The notes under the pieces: model-generated
Database searches by the model: none
Told to the model about the DNA's origin: nothing
The model's input: the letters and a program-made list of their open reading frames with translations, nothing else
Translations under genes and position numbers: made by a program
Assembly: GCA_019307805.1 (NCBI GenBank)
Contig: JAFDIX010000159.1
Location: 1 to 12,863, forward strand
DNA: 12,863 bases
Source of the DNA: Deltaproteobacteria bacterium
GTDB taxonomy: Bacteria > Desulfobacterota > DSM-4660 > Desulfatiglandales > HGW-15
Direction of reading: 5' to 3'
In this document: piece by piece, positions 5,431 through 12,863 of the stretch
How the letters are laid out: every line of letters begins with the position of its first letter
Position numbering within the stretch: the stretch's first letter is position 1

Positions 5431-6291
5431 TTAGGACAAGGCCTCCTCGTGCAATTGGGCCTGAAAAACAAGCGTGGTGCTTCCTTCCAGCCAGACCCGC
5501 TTGAAAACCCTGTCCTCTTTTTCAAAATGGATCTTCAGTTCTTCGCCCCCCCTGGTCTTCACCTTCACCGGTGATGTGACCATCCCTCGAACCGAGGATA
5601 CAAGCGCAGAGGCCATTGCCCCCGTGCCGCAGGCAAGGGTTTCATCCTCAACGCCCCGCTCATAGGTCCTGATCTCGAGAAGATCGGAGCCCAGCACCCT
5701 GATAAAATTGGCATTGGTTCCTGCTGGTGAAAACAGGTCGTGGTAGCGAAGCATCCTTCCTTCATCCACCACAGGGTGGCCCTCCAGATCCTCTACCTGA
5801 ACCACGACATGGGGCACCCCGGTATTGATGAAATCAACGGACCCCCATGAGGATTCCATTACCATATCGAGATCCATTTGGATATCAGAAGGCTGGGGCA
5901 TCAAAACCTTCACCGTGCGGTCCCTCACTTCAGCCGAGATGGGACCTGCCAGGGTGTCAAAGGTCATACTGTCTCCTGCGATCCCCTTTGAAAAGGCGAA
6001 ACGGGCCACACACCGGCTCCCGTTACCGCACATCTCCACCTCCCCGCCATCGGCGTTGAAATACCGCCAGGCAAAATCGTATTGGTCCGAATTGGTGACG
6101 AAGATGAGTCCATCGGCACCCACCGATTCCCTGCGCCGGCAGGCCCTTTCCACCAGCCTGCCCATATCTGAATCTGCGACTTTGCCGTCCCGGTTATCAA
6201 TAATGATAAAATCGTTCCCACTGCCGCTCATTTTCCAGAATTCAATATCGTTCCCACTGCCGCTCATTTTCCAGAATTCAATGGGTTCCAT
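5431..6291 (-). CDS. dapF: Diaminopimelate epimerase with duplicated N-terminal segment
   Basis: DapF interconverts LL- and meso-diaminopimelate, supplying peptidoglycan and the LysA substrate. The two catalytic cysteines are present: Cys88 in EMCGNGSRC and Cys221 in TLACGTGA. Substrate-binding segments such as NTGVPH, TNANFI and YERGVEDET are intact. The N-terminus is odd: the 12 residues IEFWKMSGSGND occur twice in a row (residues 4-15 and 16-27), encoded by a perfect 36-bp repeat at 6211-6282. Without it the protein would be 274 residues, the usual family length. The second copy runs into FIIID as in normal DapF, so it should fill the usual place and the first copy would be an N-terminal extension. 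The ATG at 6291 has GGAA about 5 bases upstream. lysA ends 15 bases before it. Confidence 0.95.
   Translation of the reverse strand: MEPIEFWKMSGSGNDIEFWKMSGSGNDFIIIDNRDGKVADSDMGRLVERACRRRESVGADGLIFVTNSDQYDFAWRYFNADGGEVEMCGNGSRCVARFAFSKGIAGDSMTFDTLAGPISAEVRDRTVKVLMPQPSDIQMDLDMVMESSWGSVDFINTGVPHVVVQVEDLEGHPVVDEGRMLRYHDLFSPAGTNANFIRVLGSDLLEIRTYERGVEDETLACGTGAMASALVSSVRGMVTSPVKVKTRGGEELKIHFEKEDRVFKRVWLEGSTTLVFQAQLHEEALS
6211..6282. repeat. Perfect 36-bp tandem duplication inside dapF
   Basis: Bases 6211-6246 and 6247-6282 are identical and adjacent. The unit is 36 bases, so the frame is kept and 12 codons are doubled. There is no synonymous difference between copies, which points to a recent event, ongoing slippage or an assembly artefact. 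Confidence 0.97.
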
Positions 6292-6306
6292 GTCTTTCCG
6301 TCAATG

Positions 6307-7563
6307 TCACCGAAGAAAATCCGGTATCATTTCTCCCCGCACCAGGTCCTCATAGGTCTCCCTGGCCCTGATTATATAATACTGGTCCCCCTTAACCATC
6401 ACCTCCGCAACCCGGGGCCTGGAATTGTACGTGGAGGACATACTGAAACCGTAGGCCCCCGCGCTCATGACGGCCATGAGTTCCCCGGGCTCAAAGGCCT
6501 CCACCTCCCGGTCCCTGGCAAGATAGTCCCCTGTTTCGCAGATGGGTCCCACAATATCTGCTTTGAACTTGTCCCGCCCGGAGTCATCCACCGGCTGAAT
6601 CCCGTGAAAAGAGCCATAGAGGGTAGGACGAATCAGGTCGTTCATGGCCGCATCCACGATAATGAATCGCTTCTCATCCGTGGCCTTGGTATAGAGGACC
6701 TTTGTGACCAAAATACCCGCATTGCCCATAATAACGCGCCCCGGCTCCAGGATCAGGACCAGATCATTCTTTCCAAGCCCTTCCCGAATGGCCCCGGCAT
6801 ATTCCTTTGGATGAGGAGGCTCCTCCTGATCATAGGTAATCCCCAATCCCCCACCCAGATCCAGATATTCAATATGGATCCCGGCCCGGTCCAGTTCTTG
6901 GATCAAATCCTTAAGTCGGCTGAGGGTATCCACAAAGGGGCTCAGGAGGGTGAGCTGGGAGCCGATATGGCATGAGATACCTGAAACCAAGAGGTTTTCC
7001 ATGCCTGCCGCCCTGGTGTATTCTTCAGGGGCTTTTCTGATATCAATCCCGAACTTGTTCTCCTTCAGGCCTGTGGATATATAGGGATGGGTCTGGGGAT
7101 CCACATCCGGATTCACCCGGATCCCTACCCTCGCCTTCTTGCCCAACTTCCCGGCCACCTCATTGAGTCGAAGGATCTCCTGGGAAGATTCCGTATTGAA
7201 CATCAGGATATCTGACTTGACGGCATACTCCAGATCCTCCGCACGCTTGCCAACCCCCGAATAGACGATTTTTCCGGGATCCACGCCTGCCTTGAGTGCG
7301 CGATAAAGCTCTCCCCCGGAGACGATGTCCACGCCCCCCCCTTCCCGGGCAAAGAGGTTCAGGATGGCCTGGTTGGAGTTGGACTTCATTGAGAAGCACG
7401 TCACATGGTTCATCCCCTCGAAGGCACCGTCAAAGGCCCTGAAGTGCTGGGTCAGGGTAGCATGGGAATAGAGGTAAAAAGGCGTACCCACCGCCTCCGC
7501 GATGGTTCCAATGGGAATATCCTCACAAAAAAGCGTATTTCCCCTGTATTGAAAATGGTGCAT
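6307..7563 (-). CDS. lysA: Diaminopimelate decarboxylase
   Basis: LysA decarboxylates meso-diaminopimelate to lysine, the last step of the pathway, using pyridoxal phosphate in a type III fold. The 418-residue protein has the cofactor lysine Lys60 in CFSMKSNSN, His199 in SCHIGSQ, the phosphate-binding LDLGGGLGI, and EPGR. The second active-site motif is PICETGDYLA near residue 347, followed by GAYGFSMSSTYNSRPR. Length and motif order match the family. The ATG at 7563 has AAAGGA a few bases upstream. It lies 22 bases after the lipoprotein gene and 15 bases before dapF. The order lipoprotein-lysA-dapF recalls lppL-lysA-dapF of Pseudomonas. Confidence 0.97.
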   Translation of the reverse strand: MHHFQYRGNTLFCEDIPIGTIAEAVGTPFYLYSHATLTQHFRAFDGAFEGMNHVTCFSMKSNSNQAILNLFAREGGGVDIVSGGELYRALKAGVDPGKIVYSGVGKRAEDLEYAVKSDILMFNTESSQEILRLNEVAGKLGKKARVGIRVNPDVDPQTHPYISTGLKENKFGIDIRKAPEEYTRAAGMENLLVSGISCHIGSQLTLLSPFVDTLSRLKDLIQELDRAGIHIEYLDLGGGLGITYDQEEPPHPKEYAGAIREGLGKNDLVLILEPGRVIMGNAGILVTKVLYTKATDEKRFIIVDAAMNDLIRPTLYGSFHGIQPVDDSGRDKFKADIVGPICETGDYLARDREVEAFEPGELMAVMSAGAYGFSMSSTYNSRPRVAEVMVKGDQYYIIRARETYEDLVRGEMIPDFLR

Positions 7564-7585
7564 AATCCTTTATCTTCCTTCAGGT

Positions 7586-8038
7586 CTATTTCTTCACCGT
7601 TACCACGGTACGGTAAGAGCGAGGGCCCAGAGACCCTGCCTTTCCCAGGAGGACAACATCAAAGAAATAGACCTGCCCTCTTTCTTCGGCAGGGACTTCA
7701 CACTGAAAACCCGCCTCTGTAATCACCTCCGGTCCAAAAATATGGGCGCCCTGATATTTTATGGGGCAACCCGCACAGGGGGGATCATCCAACGGGAATT
7801 GGGCGTACCGGACCCGGGAGCCCTGGACATGGTCCCTGGCCTGTCCGGGCCGGACAACCCCCTGAATTTGTCCCTTTAAAATGATCTTCCCATTTTTGAG
7901 TTCTCCCTTCACATTGACAACCTGCAGGGAAACCGTTTCCTTTACAGGGAGGAAGGGAGGTTCCTTTTTACCGCAGGCCACCACGGCCACAAATGAAAGG
8001 GCAACCATGCAGAGCGGAATGGAAAGGTGTCGTCTCAA
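7586..8038 (-). CDS. Lipoprotein of unknown function, LppL/LptM-like N-terminus with beta-rich domain
   Basis: This is a 150-residue predicted lipoprotein. With the TTG start at 8038, it begins MRRHLSIPL, has a hydrophobic stretch, and a lipobox VVAC with lipidated Cys22, followed by GKKEPPFLP. The remainder looks like beta-strands of a fibronectin-III-like sandwich (ending YFFDVVLLGKAGSLGPRS, then RTVVTV). It includes a CAGCP pair (Cys88, Cys91). The start is supported by AGGGAGGAG upstream and a TTGA overlap with the argH stop; the longer frame to 8143 lies entirely within argH. In enteric and Pseudomonas genomes a short lipoprotein starting C-G-x-K-G-P (YifL/LptM, LppL) sits beside lysA/dapF. 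This may be a longer counterpart, by inference. No enzymatic motif is seen. Confidence 0.85.
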   Translation of the reverse strand: MRRHLSIPLCMVALSFVAVVACGKKEPPFLPVKETVSLQVVNVKGELKNGKIILKGQIQGVVRPGQARDHVQGSRVRYAQFPLDDPPCAGCPIKYQGAHIFGPEVITEAGFQCEVPAEERGQVYFFDVVLLGKAGSLGPRSYRTVVTVKK

Positions 8039-9414
8039 GACCCCAGCTCCTCCCTCGCCTTTTCCAGTTGTTTCCGAACCGCCCCTGGCCCGGTGCCACC
8101 CGGCAGTTCCCGCCTCTTCACACATTCGGCGGGATCCAACCATTGGAATACATCCTCCCCGATCTCCGGTGAAGCGGCCTGCAGCGCTTCCAGGGTAAGC
8201 TGATGCAGCTCTTTGCCCTGTTCCATGGCAGAGAGCACCATCTTTCCCACCGTCTCATGGGCCTTGCGAAAGGTCAATCCCCGGCTTACCAGGTAATCCG
8301 CCAGATCCGTCGCCGCCAGATAGCCTTCCTTTGCGGCATCTGCCATGGCCTTCTCGTTAAAGGTGACCTCCTTGAGAAGACGCGTCGTAACCATAAGGCA
8401 CTGCACCACGGTGTCCACAGTGTCGAAAAGGGCCTCCTTATCCTCCTGGAGGTCCTTGTTATAGGCCAGGGGAAGACCCTTCATGGTGGTCAATAATCCC
8501 ATCAGGTGGCCGTAGACCCGACCGGTTTTTCCCCGAATAAGTTCCGGCAGATCCGGATTCTTTTTTTGGGGCATGATGCTGCTTCCGGTGCTGAGGGCAT
8601 CGGGCAGGGTGACAAAGCCGAATTCATGGCTGGACCAGATAACCAGTTCCTCACCCAAACGACTCAGGTGCATCATGAGGAGTGAAGCATTGAAAATAAA
8701 CTCCAACACAAAATCCCGATCACTGACGGCATCCATGCTGTTTCCGGACAGTTCTGCAAACCCCAACTCCCTGGCCACGGCATGCCGGTCCAGATCAAAG
8801 GTGGACCCTGCCAGGGCAGCGCTCCCCAGTGGTAATACGTTCACCCGCTTCCGGTTCTCCTGGAATCGCCGGCCATCCCTTTTCATCATCTCGTAGTAGG
8901 CGAGAAGGTGATGGGCCAACAGTACGGGTTGTGCCCGCTGCAGGTGGGTATAGCCCGGAAGAATAAATTCCCCATTCCTCTCGGCAGAATCCACCAGGGC
9001 ATTCTGAACATCCCGGATAAGCAATATCACCCTGTCGATGGCATCTCTCACGTAGAGACGGACGTCCAGGGACACCTGATCGTTTCGGCTTCGTCCCGTA
9101 TGGAGTTTTTCCCCGACGGTGCCGATGCGCTCAACCAGTTCCTGTTCCACCAGGGAATGGATATCCTCCCGGGTTTCATCAAATACAAATTCCCCCTGGT
9201 CCATTTCACCCTTGATCTCATCAAGGGCCTGTAGAATGCTGGATGATTCTTCTTCGGTAATGATCCCCTGCTTGGCCAACATTCTGCAATGGGCCATGCT
9301 GCCCTCTATGTCCTGGGCATAGAGACGCTGGTCGAAATGGATCGAGGCATTGAACTGATCTACAATAGCGTCCGGTTTCTCACGAAACCGGCCTCCCCAG
9401 ATTTTATTGCTCAT
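8035..9414 (-). CDS. argH: Argininosuccinate lyase
   Basis: ArgH splits argininosuccinate into arginine and fumarate, the last step of arginine synthesis. The 459-residue protein belongs to the fumarase/aspartase superfamily. Its signature GSSIMPQKKNPD, near residue 280, carries the catalytic serine loop. Other conserved stretches are KIWGGRF at the N-terminus, HTGRSRNDQV, and GYTHLQRAQPV with the catalytic histidine. The ATG at 9414 starts the protein as the family does; AGGA lies about 10 bases upstream. The 98-base gap after argG is AT-rich and might hold a weak promoter, but none stands out. The stop overlaps the next gene as TTGA. Confidence 0.97.
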   Translation of the reverse strand: MSNKIWGGRFREKPDAIVDQFNASIHFDQRLYAQDIEGSMAHCRMLAKQGIITEEESSSILQALDEIKGEMDQGEFVFDETREDIHSLVEQELVERIGTVGEKLHTGRSRNDQVSLDVRLYVRDAIDRVILLIRDVQNALVDSAERNGEFILPGYTHLQRAQPVLLAHHLLAYYEMMKRDGRRFQENRKRVNVLPLGSAALAGSTFDLDRHAVARELGFAELSGNSMDAVSDRDFVLEFIFNASLLMMHLSRLGEELVIWSSHEFGFVTLPDALSTGSSIMPQKKNPDLPELIRGKTGRVYGHLMGLLTTMKGLPLAYNKDLQEDKEALFDTVDTVVQCLMVTTRLLKEVTFNEKAMADAAKEGYLAATDLADYLVSRGLTFRKAHETVGKMVLSAMEQGKELHQLTLEALQAASPEIGEDVFQWLDPAECVKRRELPGGTGPGAVRKQLEKAREELGS

Positions 9415-9512
9415 GGCGGCATCCTGGAAAAAAGTGATCGAATATGACAAAAGTGCTCTAAAAAGACGAAAATTACTAAAGTGTTTGAAGAAACGATGAC
9501 CCGGCCTGCCAA

Positions 9513-10718
9513 TCAGGACTTTTTGAGCAGCCGGTTGACTTTGAGACGCAATGCATTCAACCGAATAAAACCCTCGGCATCCCTTTGGTCATAAACATCC
9601 TCCTCCTCAAAAGTCGCCAAATCGGCATGGTATAGAGAATATTCAGACTTCCGTCCGGTAACGGTACAGTTCCCCTTGTAGAGTTTCAATCTGACGACCC
9701 CTGTGACATTTTCCTGGGCCTCGTCCATGAGGTTTTGAATCATCTCCCTCTCCGGAGAAAACCAGTACCCGTAGTAGACCATCTCCGCATACCTCGGAAT
9801 CAGGCCATCCCTGATGTGCATCACCTCGCGATCCATGGTAATGGATTCCATGGCCTGGTGGGCAACCCGTAAAATGGTGCCGCCGGGTGTTTCATAGACC
9901 CCCCTGGATTTCATACCCACATACCGGTTTTCCACAATGTCTACCCGACCGATCCCATTGCTTCCTCCCAGTGTGTTCATATGGGCCAGGAGCCGGGCCG
10001 GTGACATCTCCTTTCCGTCCACCGCGACAGGGTTGCCCTGTTCAAATGTGACCTCCACCTCCGTGGGTTGATCAGGTGCTTCCTCGGGAGAGACGGACAT
10101 CACGAACATGTCCTCCGGAGGTTCCACCCAGGTATCCTCCAGAACGCCTGCCTCAAAACTGATGTGAAGCAGATTCCCGTCCGTGGAATAGGGTTTGGAT
10201 TTGGTGGTGGGAACCGGGATATTTTGGGAGCGGGCATAATCCATCAGATCTTCTCTCCCTTTGAAATCCCATTCCCGCCAGGGGGCAATAATTTTAAGGT
10301 CCGGATTGAGTGCAATGTAACTCATCTCAAATCGAACCTGATCATTGCCCTTTCCGGTCGCCCCGTGGCTGACGGCATCCGCCCCGTGGGTTTCAGCGCA
10401 GGCCACCTGGCGCATGGCGATAAGGGGCCTGGCCAGAGAGGTCCCGAGAAGATAGCCTGACTCATATACGGCATTTGCCCGGAAGGCAGGCCATACATAA
10501 TCCTTCACAAATATTTCTTTGAGATCTTCAACAATGGCCTCTTCAGCCCCTGTTTCCAGGGCCTTTTCTTTGACCTGATCCATGTCGTCCCCCTGTCCCA
10601 GATCCGCCGCATAGGCAATCACAGGGCAGTGGTAGGTCTCCTTCAGCCATGCAAGGATAACCGATGTATCCAGACCGCCGGAGTAGGCCAGTACTATTTT
10701 GTCTACTTTTCCCTTCAA
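9513..10718 (-). CDS. argG: Argininosuccinate synthase
   Basis: ArgG joins citrulline and aspartate using ATP, giving argininosuccinate. The 401-residue protein opens with the pyrophosphatase P-loop AYSGGLDTS (residues 11-19) and has the family stretches HGATGKGNDQVRFE, IAPWREW and NGIGRVDIVENRYVGMKSRG. The start is a TTG at 10718 that overlaps the argF stop (TTGA). AGGAGGAG lies 6 bases upstream, and no ATG exists before the P-loop, so the non-ATG start is well supported. Translation is probably coupled to argF. Confidence 0.97.
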   Translation of the reverse strand: MKGKVDKIVLAYSGGLDTSVILAWLKETYHCPVIAYAADLGQGDDMDQVKEKALETGAEEAIVEDLKEIFVKDYVWPAFRANAVYESGYLLGTSLARPLIAMRQVACAETHGADAVSHGATGKGNDQVRFEMSYIALNPDLKIIAPWREWDFKGREDLMDYARSQNIPVPTTKSKPYSTDGNLLHISFEAGVLEDTWVEPPEDMFVMSVSPEEAPDQPTEVEVTFEQGNPVAVDGKEMSPARLLAHMNTLGGSNGIGRVDIVENRYVGMKSRGVYETPGGTILRVAHQAMESITMDREVMHIRDGLIPRYAEMVYYGYWFSPEREMIQNLMDEAQENVTGVVRLKLYKGNCTVTGRKSEYSLYHADLATFEEEDVYDQRDAEGFIRLNALRLKVNRLLKKS

Positions 10719-11626
10719 ATCCGACTCCTCCTCCCAAGAAGAAGGCCCTCCAACAGGGCCTGATGAAGATGCATTTTATTTTCAGCCTGATCAAAGACCA
10801 CGGAATGGGGACCATCCAGAACATCCGCTGTGATTTCCTCTCCTCGATGGGCAGGCAGGCAGTGCATCACAAGGACATCCTGCCTGGCGACCGCCACCAG
10901 GGACTGGTTCACCTGAAACCCCTGAAAATCCGCCAGACGCCGGGCACTTTCATCCTCCTGGCCCATACTGGCCCAAACATCCGTATTAATAACATCCGCA
11001 TCCTCGGCCGCCTCTTTGGGATCTTCCACAACCCTGATGTTTTCCGTCTTCTCTCCCAGGACCTCCGGAAGGGGATGGTATCCGGCAGGACAGGCCAGGA
11101 GCAGTTCAAACCCCAAAACATGGGCAGCATTGATCCAGGATTGGGCCACATTATTACCATCGCCGATCCAGGCCACCCGAAGATCCTCCAGTGCACCCCG
11201 TTTTTCCTTTACCGTCATGAGGTCGCTGAGGACCTGACAGGGGTGGTATTTGTCTGTAAGGGCGTTGATCACAGGGATGTCCGCCCATTGGGCCATTTCC
11301 TGTACCTGCTCCTGGGAATAGGTCCTGATGGCCAGGACATCCAGATACCTGGAAAGCACCCGTGCAGTGTCTTCTATGGCCTCATCCCGTGACATCTGTG
11401 TCTGTGCCCGGCTCAAAAACAGTGTCTGTCCCCCCAGCCGGAACATGGCGGTCTCAAAAGAGACCCGGGTTCTTGTCGATGCCTTGTCAAAAATCAACCC
11501 CAGGGTATAGCCGGAGAGCGCCCCTGTCGATCGCTTCCCCTCTTTTTTGATCTGGAGGGCCCGGTCAATGAGGGCCGTCATCTCTTCCCTGCTGAGATCT
11601 TGAATGGTTAAAAAATCTTTTCCCAT
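10715..11626 (-). CDS. argF: Ornithine carbamoyltransferase
   Basis: ArgF transfers a carbamoyl group to ornithine, forming citrulline. The 303-residue anabolic-type enzyme has the carbamoyl-phosphate motif STRTR (50-54), HPCQ at 128-131, the ornithine-loop DVWASMGQEDE, and the catalytic HCLPAHRGEE near the C-terminus. These favour ornithine as substrate rather than acetyl- or succinylornithine. The ATG at 11626 follows the argD stop directly (TAGATG), and GGAG lies about 9 bases upstream within argD. It is followed by argG with a 4-base overlap. Confidence 0.96.
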   Translation of the reverse strand: MGKDFLTIQDLSREEMTALIDRALQIKKEGKRSTGALSGYTLGLIFDKASTRTRVSFETAMFRLGGQTLFLSRAQTQMSRDEAIEDTARVLSRYLDVLAIRTYSQEQVQEMAQWADIPVINALTDKYHPCQVLSDLMTVKEKRGALEDLRVAWIGDGNNVAQSWINAAHVLGFELLLACPAGYHPLPEVLGEKTENIRVVEDPKEAAEDADVINTDVWASMGQEDESARRLADFQGFQVNQSLVAVARQDVLVMHCLPAHRGEEITADVLDGPHSVVFDQAENKMHLHQALLEGLLLGRRSRI

Positions 11627-12835
11627 CTATTCCGCTCCAGCCGATTCTTCCATGGACCCGATAATCCCATCCAGGGCCTCCACAAAGAGATCAATCTCCG
11701 CTTTTCCAACGATCAACGGAGGAACGAGGCGCAGTACCTTTTCCTGGGCGCAGTTCACGAGAAAGCCTTTTTCCAGGCATGCACCAACCACCGGGGCGCC
11801 AGGACGGTCAAGCTCCACCCCCAGGATGAGACCGAGGCCCCGCACCTCCTTGATGGCCGGGTGCTTCTTTTGAAGCCCTTCCAGCTTGTCCCTGAAATAG
11901 ATGCCCATTTCTTTGCAGTGATCAATCCACCCGTCCTCCAGGAGCGACGTCAATACCGCCTTGGCAACGGCCGTGATCAGGGGTGTCCCCCCAAAGGTAG
12001 AGGCGTGACTGCCGGCGCCAAAGGCGCTGCCCACCTCCTCCACTGAAAGCATAGCGCCAATGGGCACGCCGTTTCCCAGGGCCTTTGCCAGGGTCATGAT
12101 GTCCGGTGTCACCCCAAAATGCTCATGGGCGAAAAGCTTTCCGGTACGTCCCATGCCCACCTGCACTTCATCAAAGATGAGCAATAGATTCCTCTCCTTG
12201 CAGATTTTCCGGACCCCCTTCAGGTAATCATCCCCGGGACAGACAACGCCCCCCTCCCCCTGGATGGGTTCGAGAATAACGGCACAGACGGTATCATCGA
12301 TCGCCTTCTCAAGGCCTGGCAGGTCATTGAAGGGGACAAACCGAAAACCCTCGAGCAGGGGGGCATACCCCTCCTGCACCTTGTATTGACCGGTTGCGGA
12401 AAGGGTGGCCATGGTCCTGCCGTGGAAAGATCCCTCCATGGTAATGATGGTATGCCGTCCCGGGCCAAATTTTTCATGGGAATAGCGCCGTGCAAGCTTG
12501 ATTGCCGCCTCATTGGCCTCTGCGCCGCTGTTGCTGAAAAACACCCTGTCGGCAAAGGAATGCTTCACCAGCATCCGGGCCAGTTCCGCCTGGGGAACAG
12601 TGTAGAACAGGTTGGAAACATGCACCAGTCGTTTTGACTGCTCCACCAAGGCCTGGGTCACCACAGCGGCGCTGTGCCCCAGGGCGCACACGGCAATGCC
12701 GGCTATAAAATCCAGATATTCCTTTCCCGCTTCATCCCAGACCCTGCACCCTTCTCCCCGCACAAGCGTTATGGGCATCCGGCTGTAGGTCTGGAATATG
12801 TATTTATCGGCAGTATTTTCGGTCTTGTCATTCAT
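11627..12835 (-). CDS. argD: Acetylornithine aminotransferase
   Basis: ArgD is a class III aminotransferase that makes N-acetylornithine from the semialdehyde; in many bacteria it also serves the succinyl-diaminopimelate branch. The 402-residue protein has NSGAEANEAAIKLAR (102-116) for cofactor phosphate, GSFHGRT, EPIQGEGG with Glu194, DEVQ with Asp222, and the Schiff-base Lys251 in TLAKALGNGVPIGAM. The ATG at 12835 has a purine-rich AAAGGAAAG upstream, a little far from the start. The 28 bases to the window edge are purine-rich, so an upstream operon gene (argB is a reasonable guess) may lie just outside. ArgD rather than ornithine or GABA aminotransferase is favoured by the neighbouring argF, argG and argH. 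Confidence 0.94.
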   Translation of the reverse strand: MNDKTENTADKYIFQTYSRMPITLVRGEGCRVWDEAGKEYLDFIAGIAVCALGHSAAVVTQALVEQSKRLVHVSNLFYTVPQAELARMLVKHSFADRVFFSNSGAEANEAAIKLARRYSHEKFGPGRHTIITMEGSFHGRTMATLSATGQYKVQEGYAPLLEGFRFVPFNDLPGLEKAIDDTVCAVILEPIQGEGGVVCPGDDYLKGVRKICKERNLLLIFDEVQVGMGRTGKLFAHEHFGVTPDIMTLAKALGNGVPIGAMLSVEEVGSAFGAGSHASTFGGTPLITAVAKAVLTSLLEDGWIDHCKEMGIYFRDKLEGLQKKHPAIKEVRGLGLILGVELDRPGAPVVGACLEKGFLVNCAQEKVLRLVPPLIVGKAEIDLFVEALDGIIGSMEESAGAE

Positions 12836-12863
12836 GGATCAGCTTTCCTTTCCTTTTTCCTCT

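Noticed and set aside
9415..9512. Promoter between argG and argH
   Set aside because: The gap is AT-rich but no pair of hexamers with acceptable spacing stands out.

Overview
This window is a dense run of core biosynthetic genes, all transcribed on the minus strand, so it reads from the right edge to the left. Gene order, base composition and protein style suggest a Desulfobacterota (deltaproteobacterial) genome, perhaps close to Desulfobacterales. That placement is inferred from remembered gene order and was not searched.

From right to left: an arginine block comes first (argD, argF, argG, argH; 12835 to 8035), covering acetylornithine to arginine. A lipoprotein gene overlapping the argH stop follows (8038-7586). 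Next is the diaminopimelate/lysine block: lysA, dapF, a 313-bp repeat-rich gap, dapA, dapB. After dapB come folK, a small membrane protein with a YHS-like metal-binding tail, and a 35-codon overlapping ORF (2705-2598). Then come a small-subunit transaldolase, a secreted lytic transglycosylase and pgsA. The last genes are a self-contained tRNA unit with its own consensus promoter, tRNA-Gly(GCC), tRNA-Cys(GCA) and an intrinsic terminator (597 to 361). The left 360 bases hold no convincing gene, only short repeats and palindromes.

The genes work together as nitrogen and envelope metabolism. Arginine synthesis is followed by lysine and meso-diaminopimelate for protein and peptidoglycan. The lytic transglycosylase remodels peptidoglycan, and PgsA makes anionic phospholipid. 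Junctions from argD to argG, from argH to the lipoprotein, from dapA to the YHS gene, and from transaldolase to transglycosylase are overlapping or only a few bases apart, which indicates coupled translation. The enzymes that link DapB to DapF (dapL, or dapD/C/E) are not in the window.

I found no unknown defence, mobile or secondary-metabolite system. The main oddities are a perfect in-frame 36-bp tandem duplication at the start of dapF, two fold-back elements built from inverted arrays of 7- or 8-base units, a likely unannotated small ORF, a lipoprotein that looks like an enlarged LppL/LptM-type gene, and two TTG starts overlapping the upstream stop as TTGA.
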